Notes: generated by a model from the letters alone, not told the origin. DNA of 64,000 nt from Charina bottae (GCA_023362775.1 JALMGJ010000015.1:23463001-23527000), one strand, 5' to 3'. Shown: positions 47,901-59,565, numbered from the stretch's first letter. Numbers and translations are program-made.

Positions 47901-50900
47901 CTTGAGTGTGGCTCTTCCCCAGGCAGGCGCGGCAGCGGGCGTGGCGGGGGCAGGCACGGCAGCGGGTGTGGCGGGCAGGCGCGGCAGCGGGCATGGTGTG
48001 CGTGGCGGGGCAGGCGCGGCAGCAGGCCCTGAGTGTGCGCGATTGGCCCCCACCCGCAAACCCCACCCCCTTCCACGCGATTGGCTCCCGCCCGCAAACC
48101 CCGCCCCCTTCCACGCGATTGGCCGCCGCCCGCAAACCCCACCCCCTTCCACGCGATTGGCTCCCACCCTCAAACCCCGCCCCCTGGCCCTCGAGTGATA
48201 TTATAAATTTTATAAATGTCAAAATGGCTCCTGGCATAAAAAAGTTTGCCGACCCCTGGCCTAGAGCAATTTCTGTGCTCCTTCCATGATGCGGGGTGGG
48301 GTGGGGAGGTGGGTTGTAAGGGTGGGGGGAGAAAAGGTATTAAAACAAGAATGGATGGGTCTACCACTCAGGTTAGGAATCACCGTGTTTGCAATTCTCT
48401 ACAGCAGGGGTGGGGAACCTTTTTTCTGCCAAGGGCCATTTGGATATTTATAACCGGGGGCCAGGGGTGGTGGGGGCGGGGTTTCTGGGATTTCCGCGGA
48501 CCGGGGGCCGGAGTTTGCGGGCGGGAGCTAATCACAAGCACTGGGGGGCGGGGTTTGCAGGTGGGAGCCAATCGCGTGGAAGGGGCGGGGTTTGCGGGCG
48601 GGAGCCCCGTGGGCCTTATACGGCCCGCGGGCCTGATGTTGCCCACCCCTGCTGTACAGGGAAAAAACATCCTGCCTGTTCTTGGTCTAAGGCCACCCAA
48701 TGGTTTCATGATGAACATGACATCTGGGTGGCTTCCCTTCACACGGCTACACCACTGCTGCCAAGCTGTATCCAGTCTCCTGGATCACACAGGGTATCAA
48801 CAGGAGGGCAAGGCCAGTTCAGGTGATCAATAGTAACGTTCCCTGAAGTATTTTTCAAGACCCAGTACAGGCAGATGATCTACGACAGCAATACTGATCT
48901 GGCTCCTCCGGAGAGCTGCGGTGCTTGACAGCCATGGGGAAATCATCTCTACGATCTTCAGAAGCCTGGACCAATACCTTTCCTCTTTTCCGCAGTAATG
49001 TGGGTTAAATTGAAGGCAGTGAGGAACCTCTTCTTCTCTTCAAAGTTGGGACTGTGGTTCATTTCATCGGGGCTGTAACGTGTCGAGAGCACAGAGCGGG
49101 GGGGCGGCGTCGGGCGTTTATTCTGGATGGCTGGTGGGGAGGGGCTGCTTTCCCGCAACATTCTCCGTCTTTTCCTCCGTTTCTGGATCAGCAGCTCCTC
49201 CTTCTGTTGTTGAGTGGTCAGCCCAAAAAGCTGTAGGAACTCCAGCTTCTGGAAGGACAAAATAGGAACGTCAATTTATTAAGACCTTCTCTTTTGCTGA
49301 AGAATACATCAGCCAAGGTTTCCATGCCATCAGAGACCTAGTTTTCTTGACAACAAGAACAAGACAGGTCTTCTCATTTCGGAAAGGAGGAGGAGGAGGA
49401 GGAGGAGGAGGAGAAGAGCCACGATAATACCTTAGAGCAACTCATATGGCGCATGGCTACACCACCGCTTCAGACTTAGATTTGTGACACTGATGAGAAT
49501 TTACCTTGTGGTATCGAACACCATTTATCCTTAAAGCCCAACAATGCTCAAAGCTAGTGTATCTGTTAGAAGAAAGGCTCCATGCTACAGGTTGATAGCA
49601 AAATTCAGATCTTGGCTTTCGTCTAAGCCACTTCTTACGTTAGGTTTAAGGCAATGCAAATCCTACAGATCATACGATGCGCCTGCCCTGTGCCTCCCGG
49701 GGCAGCGAACGATCTGTTACTTCAACCTACTGTACATCATTATGCGAAACAGGAGATGAGACTTACCTCAGAGGAAGTGTCCAGCTTCAACGGTGGCTGC
49801 TCCGCAACGCAGCGCAGATGGGCCCGTACTTCCTCTTCATCGCTCTCGTCATAGGAATCATCCAGATCATAATAATAACCTGCGTACACCAAGCAGAGCA
49901 AATGTGAAGCTTGATGACAACCAAAAACCTCATACTGACTTTTGCCAAGATGCCAGCTTCTCCCTTCAAAACCCCAGGCAATGCCACAAGAAGCATTTGC
50001 ATCCCGCCACAATGGATGTTCTCCGGGAAGAGCTGAATGAATTCTCGTCGCTGTTCTGGATTCACAGAAGGGAAAGGGGCAGCCGGGGCAGCCGGGCCTA
50101 TTATGCAGGAAAGAGATCGCTCTGCAGTGTGGTGGCTACGCATCTGCAAAGACAGGCACAGAAGCTGACCAGGGATATTCTGCCTGGGGGAACGCTCAGA
50201 TCCTGCGAGGAGGAAATTATGCAAAACAGCATCCGATATGGTGAGAAGGAAGTCATGAAGGGGAAAGCTCAGAGGAAGAGAGGAGACGGCCAGCTGTTTG
50301 CATCCCGTGCTTATAAACAGAAGATGGCCGCTGGGACTGTCCCCACACTTGGACGCTCCTGTTCTTCCGCAGCATGGCAGGCTCTCTCTTGCTGAACCGG
50401 AAGAGACCATCAGGCAGACGCACATGTGGGCTATTAAGGATCAGGCCTGGGGACTGTGCGGAGCTGGATGCAGGCCAGCTTCCAAAGATCAGTCTTTCCA
50501 GATGTGCTGTGGAACCACCCGGGGCATTAGAGGAGCAGCACCATAACCCTTTGGCGCAGGAGAACGCTCCTGCCCCCTGCCGGCACGGCAGTCAGCCACG
50601 CTGCTAGCTGACACACTCCTACAAAAGGACAGACTGGAGGGACGCAGGAGAAGGACACTCTGCACAAAGAGATAGGACACGTCCAGCCAATGTCCGAAGA
50701 CAAAGAGGGCCGTGCTGGCTTGTGAGGGAAGCCTTTGAACTCCCCCCCTTCCTGCTTAAATGCTTCGTTTTCCTCCCTTTTGCGAATCCCACTAAGGCTG
50801 TACATTCTAGATTAATATTTAAAGCTGCTTTATTAGTCTCTGTTCATCATTTATTAATTGGGCCTGTCTCAGGAAGGCAATTTGCAGAGCAGCTTGAAAT

Positions 50901-53900
50901 GTGTGTTCAAAGCGAGTTGCAGATGGAGGGAGGAAACCTGTGTGACTCCCTTGTAAGGCCACGGTGTTTCCTGAAAGAGAGGAGACCTCGTGTGGAGCAG
51001 GGGCTCGGCGTACCCACAAGGCGGGGTTCCTTTTGTTTGACACTCTTGCTTGGCACAAGAAACACAAGCCTCGGGCTGAACGCTGTGCCCCGTGCTGTAT
51101 TTTTCTTTATCCTTTTATTACATCTTTACGATTTCTTACATCATCATTATTATTATTATTATTATTATTATTAGTCTTGGACTTTAAAGCAAGGAAGTCC
51201 ATCTCCCTTGGAAAAAATGCTTTTTAATCAGAGGTGTGCAGGGTTTCCGATTCCAAATGCCCCCTTTTGAGTTCAAACAGGCTGTTCCAACTGTAAACGG
51301 GGTGGGTGGGTGTCCGCAGGTGTGGTCCAAAAAGTCAAGACAGCGGCTGCGATGGTGCAGTCCGAGCTCCGCCCATCTCGACTTTTGGGGCCACGCCTCT
51401 CAGCACCCCCGATTCCTGGAACAGTCAAGACTTGAAATGGCCAGAACTGGATGGGGACCCTTTGAGAAGCTTGAAGCATCCGGTTTCTAGCCTGAAGTTC
51501 TCTGCAAGGTCCTACTTTTCATCCTGGCTGGGCCAGAACCCCCCCCCCTGAGAACGGGCAAAGCTCGGGATTATCTCGGTGTCTTTACTCCTCCATCAGC
51601 CCCTTTCTGCACCCTCGTTTAAAAACGAAACACCGGAAAGGGTTTATCCGGCACCCACCTTTCTCCTGGGCTTCTCTCCGCTTCCTCTCCTCCAGGTCCA
51701 GCTTGCTGACGAGCTTGCGCTGCTGCAGCAAGAACTCGTCGTAAACATACATGGGATCGTGGCCTCGGGGCAAGAGATGCCTGTAAGGGGAACCGGGCGG
51801 GTTCTTCAAGGCCTCGACAAACGGTCCGCTTTGTGGGAGGGGGGTCCTCTTCTCCCATTCGCCTAACAAGGGTCCGTGGGAAAACCCACCATGCTCCGAT
51901 CCGCCCGGTTCTCGGCCCAGTGGGTATTTGTCCAAATGTTCCTTTTTCCGGGCTCCGTCCTCGACCTTCTCAGGACAGTACACACGCTCCACTTTCACTA
52001 AAGGGATGGCTTGCCGGGCGGACTCATACTGGTTGGCGTGGGCTGGGAGAGGGTGGCTATCCGGTACCCGCCGAGCCTCCGTAGCGTTGTCGATCAAGGA
52101 GACCGGGTTCCAGAGGGAAGTGGGGACAGGATGGGGCTGCGGCTTGGGGGAGATGAGCGGAGGGGGCCCTCCGAAATGCTGGGATTGGTCTCGACTTCCC
52201 AGTTCGGGGCGGTTTGGTCCCAGTCTGGAGAAAGAGGAATGCGAAATGGTGTTAATACGCACAACGCGACAAACAAGTCCCTTTGGTGGCTGCCAAACCG
52301 AGTTAGGCCATCTCATTCTCTCCTTGCCAAGCAGTGATCCGAAAAACACCCGGCTGCTCTTCTTCATGCCACCCTTTTAGCTTTTATATTCAGGACTAAA
52401 GGCGGTGATGCAATTGGCTACGACGTTCTAGGGGGCGTCGTTTTGCATTGCTTGCTCTGTTTGGCTGTGAATAGTCCTGGGAGAAATGCGGGCAGAAAAG
52501 CCTTATACAGATAAAATAGTCTTTAATAGAAAACGCTTTATTTTATTTTGTGCCTGCCTTTTATATATTATGCAGACAGAGCACAGCGCTCCATACCTCA
52601 GTTTCTACTCTGTATTACAGTTCTGTGCAGTTAGAGCTGGACCTTTCCCTATAAAACTGTCCCCTAGAGGGCGCCTTGGCCAGAGAAAGTGTCCCATTCA
52701 TGCCTGTGGAAGTCAGAGTGAGTGACATCTAGTGGCGTTGCCATTAAACGCTGCAGAAACCAGATCTTTCTCTCGTCAAGAGTGTTGTGCTCAATTCTCA
52801 GCTGCACATGAATTATCATTCCAATCTCTCCACCTCTACCACAACCCGAGGCATCCAGGAACCTTCTGAAAACCACCTGGTGAGTTTCACCAATGTGGAA
52901 ACTCTCCCTGTAAAGCACATTCATTTAGGGAAAGTGAGATCATCTCCCCCAAACACTGAGATCCACCAATAAAGGCACTGTATTTATTTAAATTTACAGC
53001 TTAGACTCTTTGATTTACAGAGAGCACATTCCTATTTAGGGAATAGCACGCTGGACAACAGTGCTTTCTTTGACATGCAAATCCTTCCTTTTTTCTGCGG
53101 TTCAATTCATGGGGAGATGCTTCTCAGGAGACATATTGACCACTCTAATGGAGTCTAAAAGCAGTTTCCTTTTTGGTTAACCAAGCTCAGTTGGGTACTC
53201 AAAAGCTTCTTGCCATGTATTTAATATAAATGACTCAAACCGTGGTTTGCAAACTGTTGAGCATTTGCTTCAAGCATCAAACTACTGGGCAATATGGATT
53301 CTACGCTGGCAAGATGCATCCCTTCCAGATTTTTACAGGTTAGCACAGTGTTTTTCAAACTTTTCCCCAGCAGGCTGGCTGGGGAATTCTGGGAGTTGAA
53401 GTCCACACATCTTAAAGTGGCCAAGTTTGAAAAACAGTGTGTTAGCGTACGTTACAGATCTGAGTTTGACAACATTTCCCTAGCACCCGAAGTCAACCTC
53501 TTGCCACTGGAAAGATGAAGATTTCACCTTGATACCCAGCTGGAAGGACACTGACAAACTGGGGAGGGTCCAGAGAAGAAGAATCAAGATGGAAAGGGGC
53601 CTGGAAGGAAAACGTTGGAGGCGTTGGGTACGTTTAGCCTGGAGAAGAGAAGGAGACTGATGGCCATCTTCAAGCATCTGAAGGGCTTTCGTGGAGAAGA
53701 CGGGTCGGAATTGTTCCGGAAGACAGAGCAAGAAGCAGTGACCCAAATTACAAGGAAGCAGATTTTGGTTGGAGGTCAGGAAGGGTTTCCTAAAAGTAGG
53801 AGCTGTTCAGCCACGGAATGAGCTTCCTCAGGAGGAGGTGGACCCTCGCTCACTGGAAGTGCTGGAGAGAGGCTGGACGGCCTCCTCTCAGGGATGCTGT

Positions 53901-56900
53901 AGCTGTGGATCCCCGCACTGGGCTGGGGGTTGGGCTAGGTCAGTGTTTCTCAACCTCAGCCATTTTAAGATGTGTGGACTTCAACTCCCAGAATTCCCCA
54001 GCCAGCATGAATTCATGAATGAATGCCAGCATTCCTCTGCTCCACAAAAGAGCACTCGCGTGAGTGCCACAAAAGAAATCCCCAGACTAACTGAATTAAA
54101 AATAGTTTCTTAAGGAAAACTACTGAAGAAGACACGAACAGCATTCACAGATCCACCTAAATAAACCGTGTCCCCAAAACACAGGCTTAAAAATATCAAG
54201 ATGGAGAACCGAGGAAGTATCTTCCCGCGAGAAGGAAGCCGTGGAGATACCAATTTGCTGCGATGACTCTTTAGCAACTTGCGGGAAACGGCAGCGTCTG
54301 CTGCACCCAATTCCCTTATCCAGCCAGAGTGGCTCAGCAGCCGCTGGATTGTGGCTCTTTCAGGAAACCGCCCGAGCCGTTGGGCTTCTTGGCACACGCA
54401 ATACAGGCGACCAAGCTCCAGTGCAAGAGGACGAGGAAACGGGAATGTGACGCTGGCATGCACACCAGCAATCCACTCCTCCTTATACCCGATTAGCTTC
54501 TCTAATCCCCTGGATTAGAAAACCCCAAACCAACAATGGGCTCCAGCAGAAGAGCTGAAGGGATGAGTCGAGTCGGTTCTGCTTCAATAGCAGAAAGAGC
54601 CGATCTTAGCAGAGGGACTTATACCAAGCGTGCTCTTCCTTCCTCAGCGCCCGCTTGGAATCGGCCCAGCTTCACGCTGCGGCCAGGGCAGGGACGGAAT
54701 GGAAGGACTGGCTGGAAACGCTCCATGGCTGTTGGGTGGGTGCCTGGTCTCCAGCTCTGCCTCAGAAACTTCACCCCAGTGGGTCCGCAGCGACTGCTGT
54801 CATGCTGAAGAGCAAGCATCCTGCTCTTGGCCAAGCAGATAACAACGCTCTAAACGCCCAGCTTGGACCGCTCAACCCCGCCGGGGCCTGCTGTTTGAGG
54901 CCAGCAAGCCGCAGTGCCAACCATGCCGATTCAGAGGTCCCTCCCTCTGCCAAAGATGGCTCAAATTAGTGACAAGTGTCTCAGAGACACCTGGTCACCG
55001 CTGATGGCATGGAGGCCACCTCGCTCATTCTGCCCAGGCATCCAAGCAGCTGTCCTGTGGCATTACGCTGTGCCTGCTGAAGTCTAGGGAGCACGGAGCC
55101 AGGCGAAGGCTCGGGCCTTGTTGGTCCTTTGGCGGGCACGGGTTCTTTGGCGGCAGGTGGCTGCTCTCTGCCCAGAAAGCAGCCCAAGGGAGCCACCCGG
55201 CCCCCTCCTCCTCCCTCAACCAGGCCAACACCACCAGCCGGTACCTGGAGTTCTCTGGCCGATGCTCCACCTCCATCTGTCCGGCTGGGCGCCCAATATC
55301 CAAATGCTGCTCCAGGACCTGCTGCCGAAACTCAGACACCTGGGACTGGCGGTCCTCCTTCTCTTGTCGCAGCCGCCGCTGACGCGCCAGCCATTTTTCT
55401 TCCTCGTTGGTGCGCTGGATGAGGAGCGCGGCGGCTGTGCTGCTTCCAGGCGGGGGGAAGATACTGTGGTTGGAAATCAAGCTGGGCACCGGGTGCTGTG
55501 AGGCAGGCGGCTGGTGCAACGGAGGCTGGATTGGTTTAGGGGTCTGGGCAGCAGAAGAATCCTTTGGTTTTTCTGCAGGAAAAGGGAAACATTCCACTGC
55601 TGACAGGCAAAAGGCACCCTGTGATCTGCTAACACTGGAAGGCTGCTGTCTAGACATGGAGCATCTGTCCAGTCTGAGAATTGCAGGAGGGCAACTGGGG
55701 CTCAATCCTGCATATACTGTCTTTGCCTACAGCTGTTGACACAGTTCTTGGACAAGGGAAGAAAAGCATGGCGTGGGGCCTATAGACCAATTCTAGCAGC
55801 TCCACAAATACACACACACACACACACAATTTGTAGGTGGGTTTCATAATTCAGGTCGACTGAAGCAGAAAAGAGAATTAAGTGGGAAGAAAGATGGTTA
55901 TTAGACGGCCAGTCCTAGGATATCTCAGCTTCTCGGAGAAGACTTATAAGAAAATGGTGGCCCGTAATCAGCAGAGGTGAGCGCTTAAGAGAAAGTCAAA
56001 TTCTACAGCAGCAAGCGGATTCCACACCTGACCGCCCAATCCACAGACACACAGGAGGCACAAGCAAGCCTCAAGGGGTGTTCAACCGTGCATAAAACAG
56101 CACATGCAACGAAAACCACCCATGTGAGATGGACGGACGTGGCAAGAACATCTATGGAGAAACGACACTCCACATGGCAAAACCTTCCCATGAATTTATC
56201 CCAACGGAGACTCGGGTTTGAGGTCTCCGTTTCTGCTCACGGCCTCCCTGGAAATAGGCCGGGCGTTTCCGAATGTCCGGCGGAAAGCAGCGGAAGGTCA
56301 CCTGCTCGGTTTGGCGTTAGCTGTTCGGAGGGTTTGACACGTTCTTCGGGCGGGTGGGTCCTCGGCCCTTGCAATTCTGAGACAGGCAGGAAGGGGCCTT
56401 CCATGGCTTTGACGATGCTCTGCTCCTTCTCCCGGGCCCTCTCGCGCTGTCTTTCCAGTTCCCGCTCCCTCTCTTTCTCCCGTTCTCGTTCCAGCTCCTT
56501 TTCCCTCTCCCTCTCCCGCTCCCGCTCCCGGTCGGCCTCCCGTTCTCGCTCCTTCTCTCGCTCCCGTAGCCGCAGCTCCTCGTCCAACTGCAGCCTGCAA
56601 ATTCAAGAGGAGAACAACGCTCACGGAAAGCTAGACATAAGCGTGCCCGTCAACCACCACCACATTCCGACATTCCGTACCTTTCCGCAGTCAGGCTGGA
56701 TATGCGTTCCGACTGAAGGGCAGAAAGAGATGAATGGGACAACTCGGTGGGGTATCTCACTCCAGATAAGTGGAGATGCATGGCTGATGGGTGGAGGGGC
56801 GGGAGTGAACCAGGCGTTGGAATTGGGTAGAAAGGAGAGCGGAGAGCAGAAAGGCAGTAGGAATCGTCCATCCTGGAAAAAACAGGGTTGTTTTAGGCGA

Positions 56901-58122
56901 CTTTGACCCTGCCAGCATCCCATGAAATTTAGTCATGCAACGCTTCAGCTTGGGCAGAAATTATCACCTCAGTTCTCTTATCTCCCTCACTCCTAATTTG
57001 TACTGAATATAGTTGAATTCTTTCTTGACCATAAAATCATTCAAGACAGCTAACATAATTTTAAAAAACATAGTAAAGTAGCAGGATCACTTAAAATCAA
57101 TTGAATAAAACCACTCTGGCAGAGTAGAAGGGCATTATAGTATTCTTAAGAAGCCTAGGTAAACAAAACCTTTTTATCTATTACTCAAAATCTGTCAGGG
57201 TGGACATTGAGAGTGTAACCCTAAGAAGGACATTCCAAAGCTGGGCCACCCTACGCAGAAGATGCAATCCTTGATCACCACTGGGCCAACCTCACTAGAC
57301 GGGGGTCCCTCAGGGACCTTCTCAGATGTTCTCAAGGAACGAGCAGCTCTTATCCATGCAGTATCCATCTGCATTCTCGTGTGCTACAGACCCAAATCCA
57401 CAGGCTCCAGTACACGGCTGACTCACTAACGTGGAGAAAAGCTGGAGGCAGATGCTCAGCTTTCTCCGAGGCTCTTCAAGACATTTGTTCCCAAGCCCTC
57501 GGATCTCCATGGACACAGCATGTCTTGCTAGCTGGGGTGAAGCTGGGCAGCAGCAGACTCTGCTCGACAGGACCTCGTTCAAAGGACAAATTAGTGGCCC
57601 ATCATCCGAAGCCCTGCTGCTCTTTTAAGTGACAGCCTGCTGTGCTTTATTTCGTTACGTGAAAGCCCTCAGAGGACCTTCCACTCTGTGGGCCAGGAGG
57701 GTTCATCAGTCGTGGTTCTAAAGGACAGGCCTGGAGGACAGACTACTTAGCCAACCGGGGCTCCCCTACAAGATCAGGACCGAAGGAGCACGACCTTCTT
57801 CGCGCACAGCTCTTCCCTTACCTGAAAGCTGGATGAGGAAAAGGATGGTGAGCCAAGTAGCTGGGATGGTAATAAGCAGCAGCAGTGGCGGGGTCCAAGG
57901 AAATGGGAGGCAAGGAGGACATGCGAAGCTCCTCCGCTGTGTGATAGGGCCGGAAGCTCCGCAGGTAGTCTTCTGTGACGGCGCTAGGAGGCACCACATG
58001 GTGGACAGGGCGCTGGAGGCTGGGAGGGAGGGGAGAAAGAGAGAGGAAGGGGAAAAGAGAGAGAAAGAGGAAGGGAGGAAGGGAGGGAGGGAAAGAAAGA
58101 GAGGGAGGGAAGGAGGGAGGGA

Positions 58123-58164
<42 letters not shown>

Positions 58165-59086
58165 CCAGAAGTTTGCAATAACACTTCCAAGCTCATTTCC
58201 CTCATGAACAGGAGGTCCCTCTTCTGAGCCTCCATTGTTACATGTCCCAGCGTGCACTGGGCCAGAAAGAGAACCGGCAAATGGGGAGCGTGATCCCTAT
58301 TAGGAAAGAAACATTCTTGACTAGGAGCCTTTGCAATGCTCTCTGCTTAAAACTAGCATTCAACTGGGTCGGTCCACTGACAGCTGTTTGGGAGGCCGAG
58401 CAGTCCCTCAAACTTGAAAGCTGCTCCTGTTTTCCAAACGTTCAGGAACAAAAGGTAGCAGCTCTCTTCCTTCTTCTGCAACACACCCACCCACCCACAC
58501 CCACACACGCGCTCAGAGGTACCCCTATCTGGGAAAACACTCTTGGGAACTATTCTTTTGCTGCCTGCAAAGTTTCTCCTTGATTATGTTACAGGAGGCA
58601 TATGGCACCCCCAGGCCACATGGACTGATGGCACCACCTCCTGCCAAGGCAAAGGTGTGCATTTTGAGAATGGCTTAGGCGTTGGCACCTCCCAAGGTCT
58701 GGCCCTAGCCTGCCGCCGGCCCTGGGAGGCCCCTATTCTACACAAATTCCCTTGAAAGCAGTCTGCGACCACCACCACGCTACAGGTGGTCCATGGTCCA
58801 CCATTCTGATGGGCTGGGAGAAATTGGACGCGAAGGCAACATCAAGGGCCAACGCGAGAGGGCTGGGTATTGCCCCAACACTCATTCTCCTCACTTACTT
58901 GAGAGGTGGGAAGCGAGAATCCTGGACGATGGAACTGGGCGGAATCCCAAAGGAATAAGGGCCCCCAAGCAAATGCGAAGGGATGGCCGGGCCGCCGGCT
59001 TTCTCCTGGGGCAACGGACCCTCGGCAATCAGGCGTTCCCGGTTCCCGTTGCTGCTTCCGCCGCCACTTCGTGAGCCAGCTTCTTG
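41973..59086 (-). CDS. GSE1: GSE1 coiled-coil protein, last 13 coding exons
   Basis: In transcript order the exons are 58899-59086, 57822-58019, 56681-56872, 56302-56594, 55245-55572, 51659-52224, 49767-49879, 48978-49248, 47478-47585, 46259-46633, 45159-45434, 42963-43066 and 41973-42107. Borders and phases agree throughout, giving 1,048 codons plus stop, against 1,217 residues in human; the missing ~165 amino-terminal residues lie beyond the window. Landmarks in order: [53 protein letters not shown]; an Arg/Glu-rich coiled coil; [110 protein letters not shown]; an acidic Glu run; [20 protein letters not shown]; and the end YFKGYPR. GSE1 is a nuclear corepressor component that binds HDAC1/2-LSD1-CoREST. 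It converges with GINS2, as in human. Confidence 0.96.
42321..42395 (+). mobile_element. 5S rRNA-derived fragment
   Basis: The run 'gctgatctcaaaaggagctc', 'agcagggatggatgggagacc' follows 5S rRNA ('gtctgatctcggaagctaag', 'cagggt...ttggatgggagacc') with a small internal deletion. It lies in the last GSE1 intron, in the opposite orientation to the 5S piece at 29651-29705 and to GSE1 itself. Confidence 0.65.
42470..42877. mobile_element. Tc1/mariner-like non-autonomous DNA transposon
   Basis: It starts CAGGTAGTCCTTGAC and ends GTCGAGGACTACCTG, the inverted complement. TA dinucleotides flank it at 42468-42469 and 42878-42879. The interior repeats 'cttaacaac', 'gtgactcacttaac' and 'gcttgactcacttaatgacc' motifs. 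A TA duplication indicates Tc1/mariner (pogo/Tigger-like) movement. It lies in the last GSE1 intron. Confidence 0.85.
43067..45158 (-). other. GSE1 intron, nothing recognised apart from a hAT end
   Basis: No exon was found. A lone hAT-like end, 'cagtgtttctcaacctt', starts near 44703, with no second end nearby, so it is a fragment. Confidence 0.5.
45222..45262 (-). repeat. GSE1: coding (CTC)n microsatellite = GSE1 poly-glutamate run
   Basis: On the plus strand CTC/TTC triplets encode a run of about 13 Glu residues on the minus strand, after DSEEE and before [10 protein letters not shown]. Human GSE1 has an acidic run of mixed Glu and Asp here. The repeat is in frame and could vary in length. 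Confidence 0.9.
45920..46025. mobile_element. palindromic hAT MITE, short form
   Basis: The left arm (CAGTGTTTCTCAGCCTTGG...CTCCCAGAATTC) is followed by its complement ending CCAAGGTTGAGAAACCCTG, with the middle of longer copies deleted. The flanks match poorly, so the duplication has decayed. It lies in a GSE1 intron. CR1-like 'tggacttgatggccccttcc' follows at about 46054. Confidence 0.8.
47852..48258. mobile_element. hAT-like element with 38-bp GC-rich tandem units
   Basis: It starts CAGGGGTCGGCAAAC and ends GTTTGCCGACCCCTG, flanked by perfect 8-bp duplications GCCTAGAG at 47844-47851 and 48259-48266. Inside, 48053-48190 has four units of exactly 38 bases, anchored by 'c(g/t)caaaccccrcccc' at 48055, 48093, 48131 and 48169, with 'ccacgcgattggctccc' between. 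Each unit holds an inverted CCAAT box and a GC box. It lies in a GSE1 intron. Confidence 0.9.
48405..48651. mobile_element. second hAT-like element, interior shared with neighbour
   Basis: It starts CAGGGGTGGGGAACC and ends GTTGCCCACCCCTG, with near-identical flanks CTCTACAG (48397-48404) and CTGTACAG (48652-48659). Its ends differ from the element at 47852, but its interior carries 'gggcggggtttgcgggcggg' and 'agccaatcgcgtggaa', the reverse complement of that element's 38-bp unit. It lies in a GSE1 intron. Confidence 0.85.
49385..49415. repeat. (GGA)n microsatellite
   Basis: Nine or ten GGA units in a GSE1 intron. Confidence 0.9.
50740..50970. other. candidate conserved non-coding block in GSE1 intron
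   Basis: Repeat-free, with AGATTAATATTTAAAG, TTTATTAATTGGG and other homeobox-like cores. It is suggested only by composition. Confidence 0.2.
51143..51173. repeat. (ATT)n microsatellite
   Basis: Ten ATT units in a GSE1 intron. Confidence 0.9.
52661..52674 (+). promoter_or_regulatory. CTCF-like motif
   Basis: CCCCTAGAGGGCGC fits the CTCF core (CCASYAGRKGGCRS) with one mismatch. It lies in the GSE1 intron after exon 51659-52224. Binding is inferred. Confidence 0.4.
53346..53439. mobile_element. palindromic hAT MITE, left arm shortened
   Basis: It starts CAGTGTTTTTCAAAC and ends GTTTGAAAAACAGTG, with near-matching flanks GGTTAGCA and TGTTAGCG. Most of the left arm is missing, while the right arm ('gggagttgaagtccacac') is intact. 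Confidence 0.82.
53540..53940 (+). mobile_element. CR1 LINE 3' fragment
   Basis: The run 'gagggtccagagaagaagaa', 'tttagcctggagaagagaag', 'atggccatcttcaagcatct', 'agagctgttcagccacgg'-like sequence, 'gaatgagcttcctcaggagg' and 'ggctggacggcc...cagggatgct' follows the CR1/L3 3' region in order. It is interrupted at its end by the hAT arm at 53941. Confidence 0.8.
53941..54008. mobile_element. single arm of palindromic hAT MITE
   Basis: From 'cagtgtttctcaacctc' to 'cagaattccccagccagcat' it matches the left arm of 16028-16162. The right arm is absent. Confidence 0.75.
55806..55830. repeat. (CA)n microsatellite
   Basis: About twelve CA units in a GSE1 intron. Confidence 0.9.
56302..56594 (-). other. 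GSE1: GSE1 Arg/Glu-rich coiled-coil exon
   Basis: This exon encodes [19 protein letters not shown] and then nearly uninterrupted Arg-Glu pairs for about 50 residues, ending with [11 protein letters not shown]...[11 protein letters not shown]. The plus strand is therefore a CTC/CCG/TCT-rich imperfect repeat. The human exon has the same pattern with different length, as expected for a slippage-prone tract. Such ER/K runs form stable single helices or coiled coils. Confidence 0.9.
58020..58162. repeat. GA-rich repeat adjoining a GSE1 acceptor
   Basis: A (GGGA/GGAA)n stretch is followed by about fourteen GA units. Read on the minus strand it is a 140-base pyrimidine tract ending in CCCAG at the acceptor of exon 57822-58019. 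It may therefore act as that exon's polypyrimidine tract. Confidence 0.9.
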
Positions 59087-59565
59087 CTGAAAGGAAGACA
59101 CGCCCCGTTATCCCCCTCCAGAGCACGGCCCGGAGGGAAACAGGAAGGGTACAAACGGCACAAACAGGCCACGAGTTGAGCGTGTCCTGCAGCCACAGAA
59201 GGGTGCCAGGACGTCAAGTCACACAAGAGTGACCGTGACGGAGCAGCTAAGAGTGGGAGAATGCGGTCTCTCTGGTTCTGCACATTTTCAAATGCCTTGC
59301 TCTGTTGACCATGACACTCTTCCTATCTGACCAACGCTCGCATACTGTCGGCCTTGTGAGGTAGTCCAGACAAGAAGCACACCCAGGAGTATGAGTGCTA
59401 ACTTTATTGTACGGTGGCATTAGCAGAATCTTGCAAGTCTGAAAGTACATCTCTCCCCCTCACCTTTGCAGTCCAAGAAACTAGAGAGGGTCCCTTCGGA
59501 GACATTTGCCAGGCCCCCATTCCTTCTGTGGGCTCAGCTGCCTCTTATCTGACCGTTGTCTAGAC
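59087..59565 (-). other. GSE1 intron upstream of exon 58899-59086
   Basis: No exon is recognised. The acceptor for the preceding exon, TTTCAG on the minus strand, lies immediately before 59086. Confidence 0.5.

Noticed and set aside
51329..51395. Short inverted repeat (AAAAGTCAAGAC / CTCGACTTTT)
   Set aside because: Probably a decayed MITE in a GSE1 intron, but without a duplication or a second copy here it is too weak to list.
51585..52367. Continuous 260-codon minus-strand frame taken as one exon
   Set aside because: Only 51659-52224 is coding. The segments beyond are intron: the upstream part precedes a CAG acceptor and the downstream part follows a GTGGGT donor, and both lose similarity to GSE1.
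55118..55739. Plus-strand frames opposite GSE1 exon 55245-55572
   Set aside because: They are antisense shadows of a coding exon whose minus-strand product matches GSE1.
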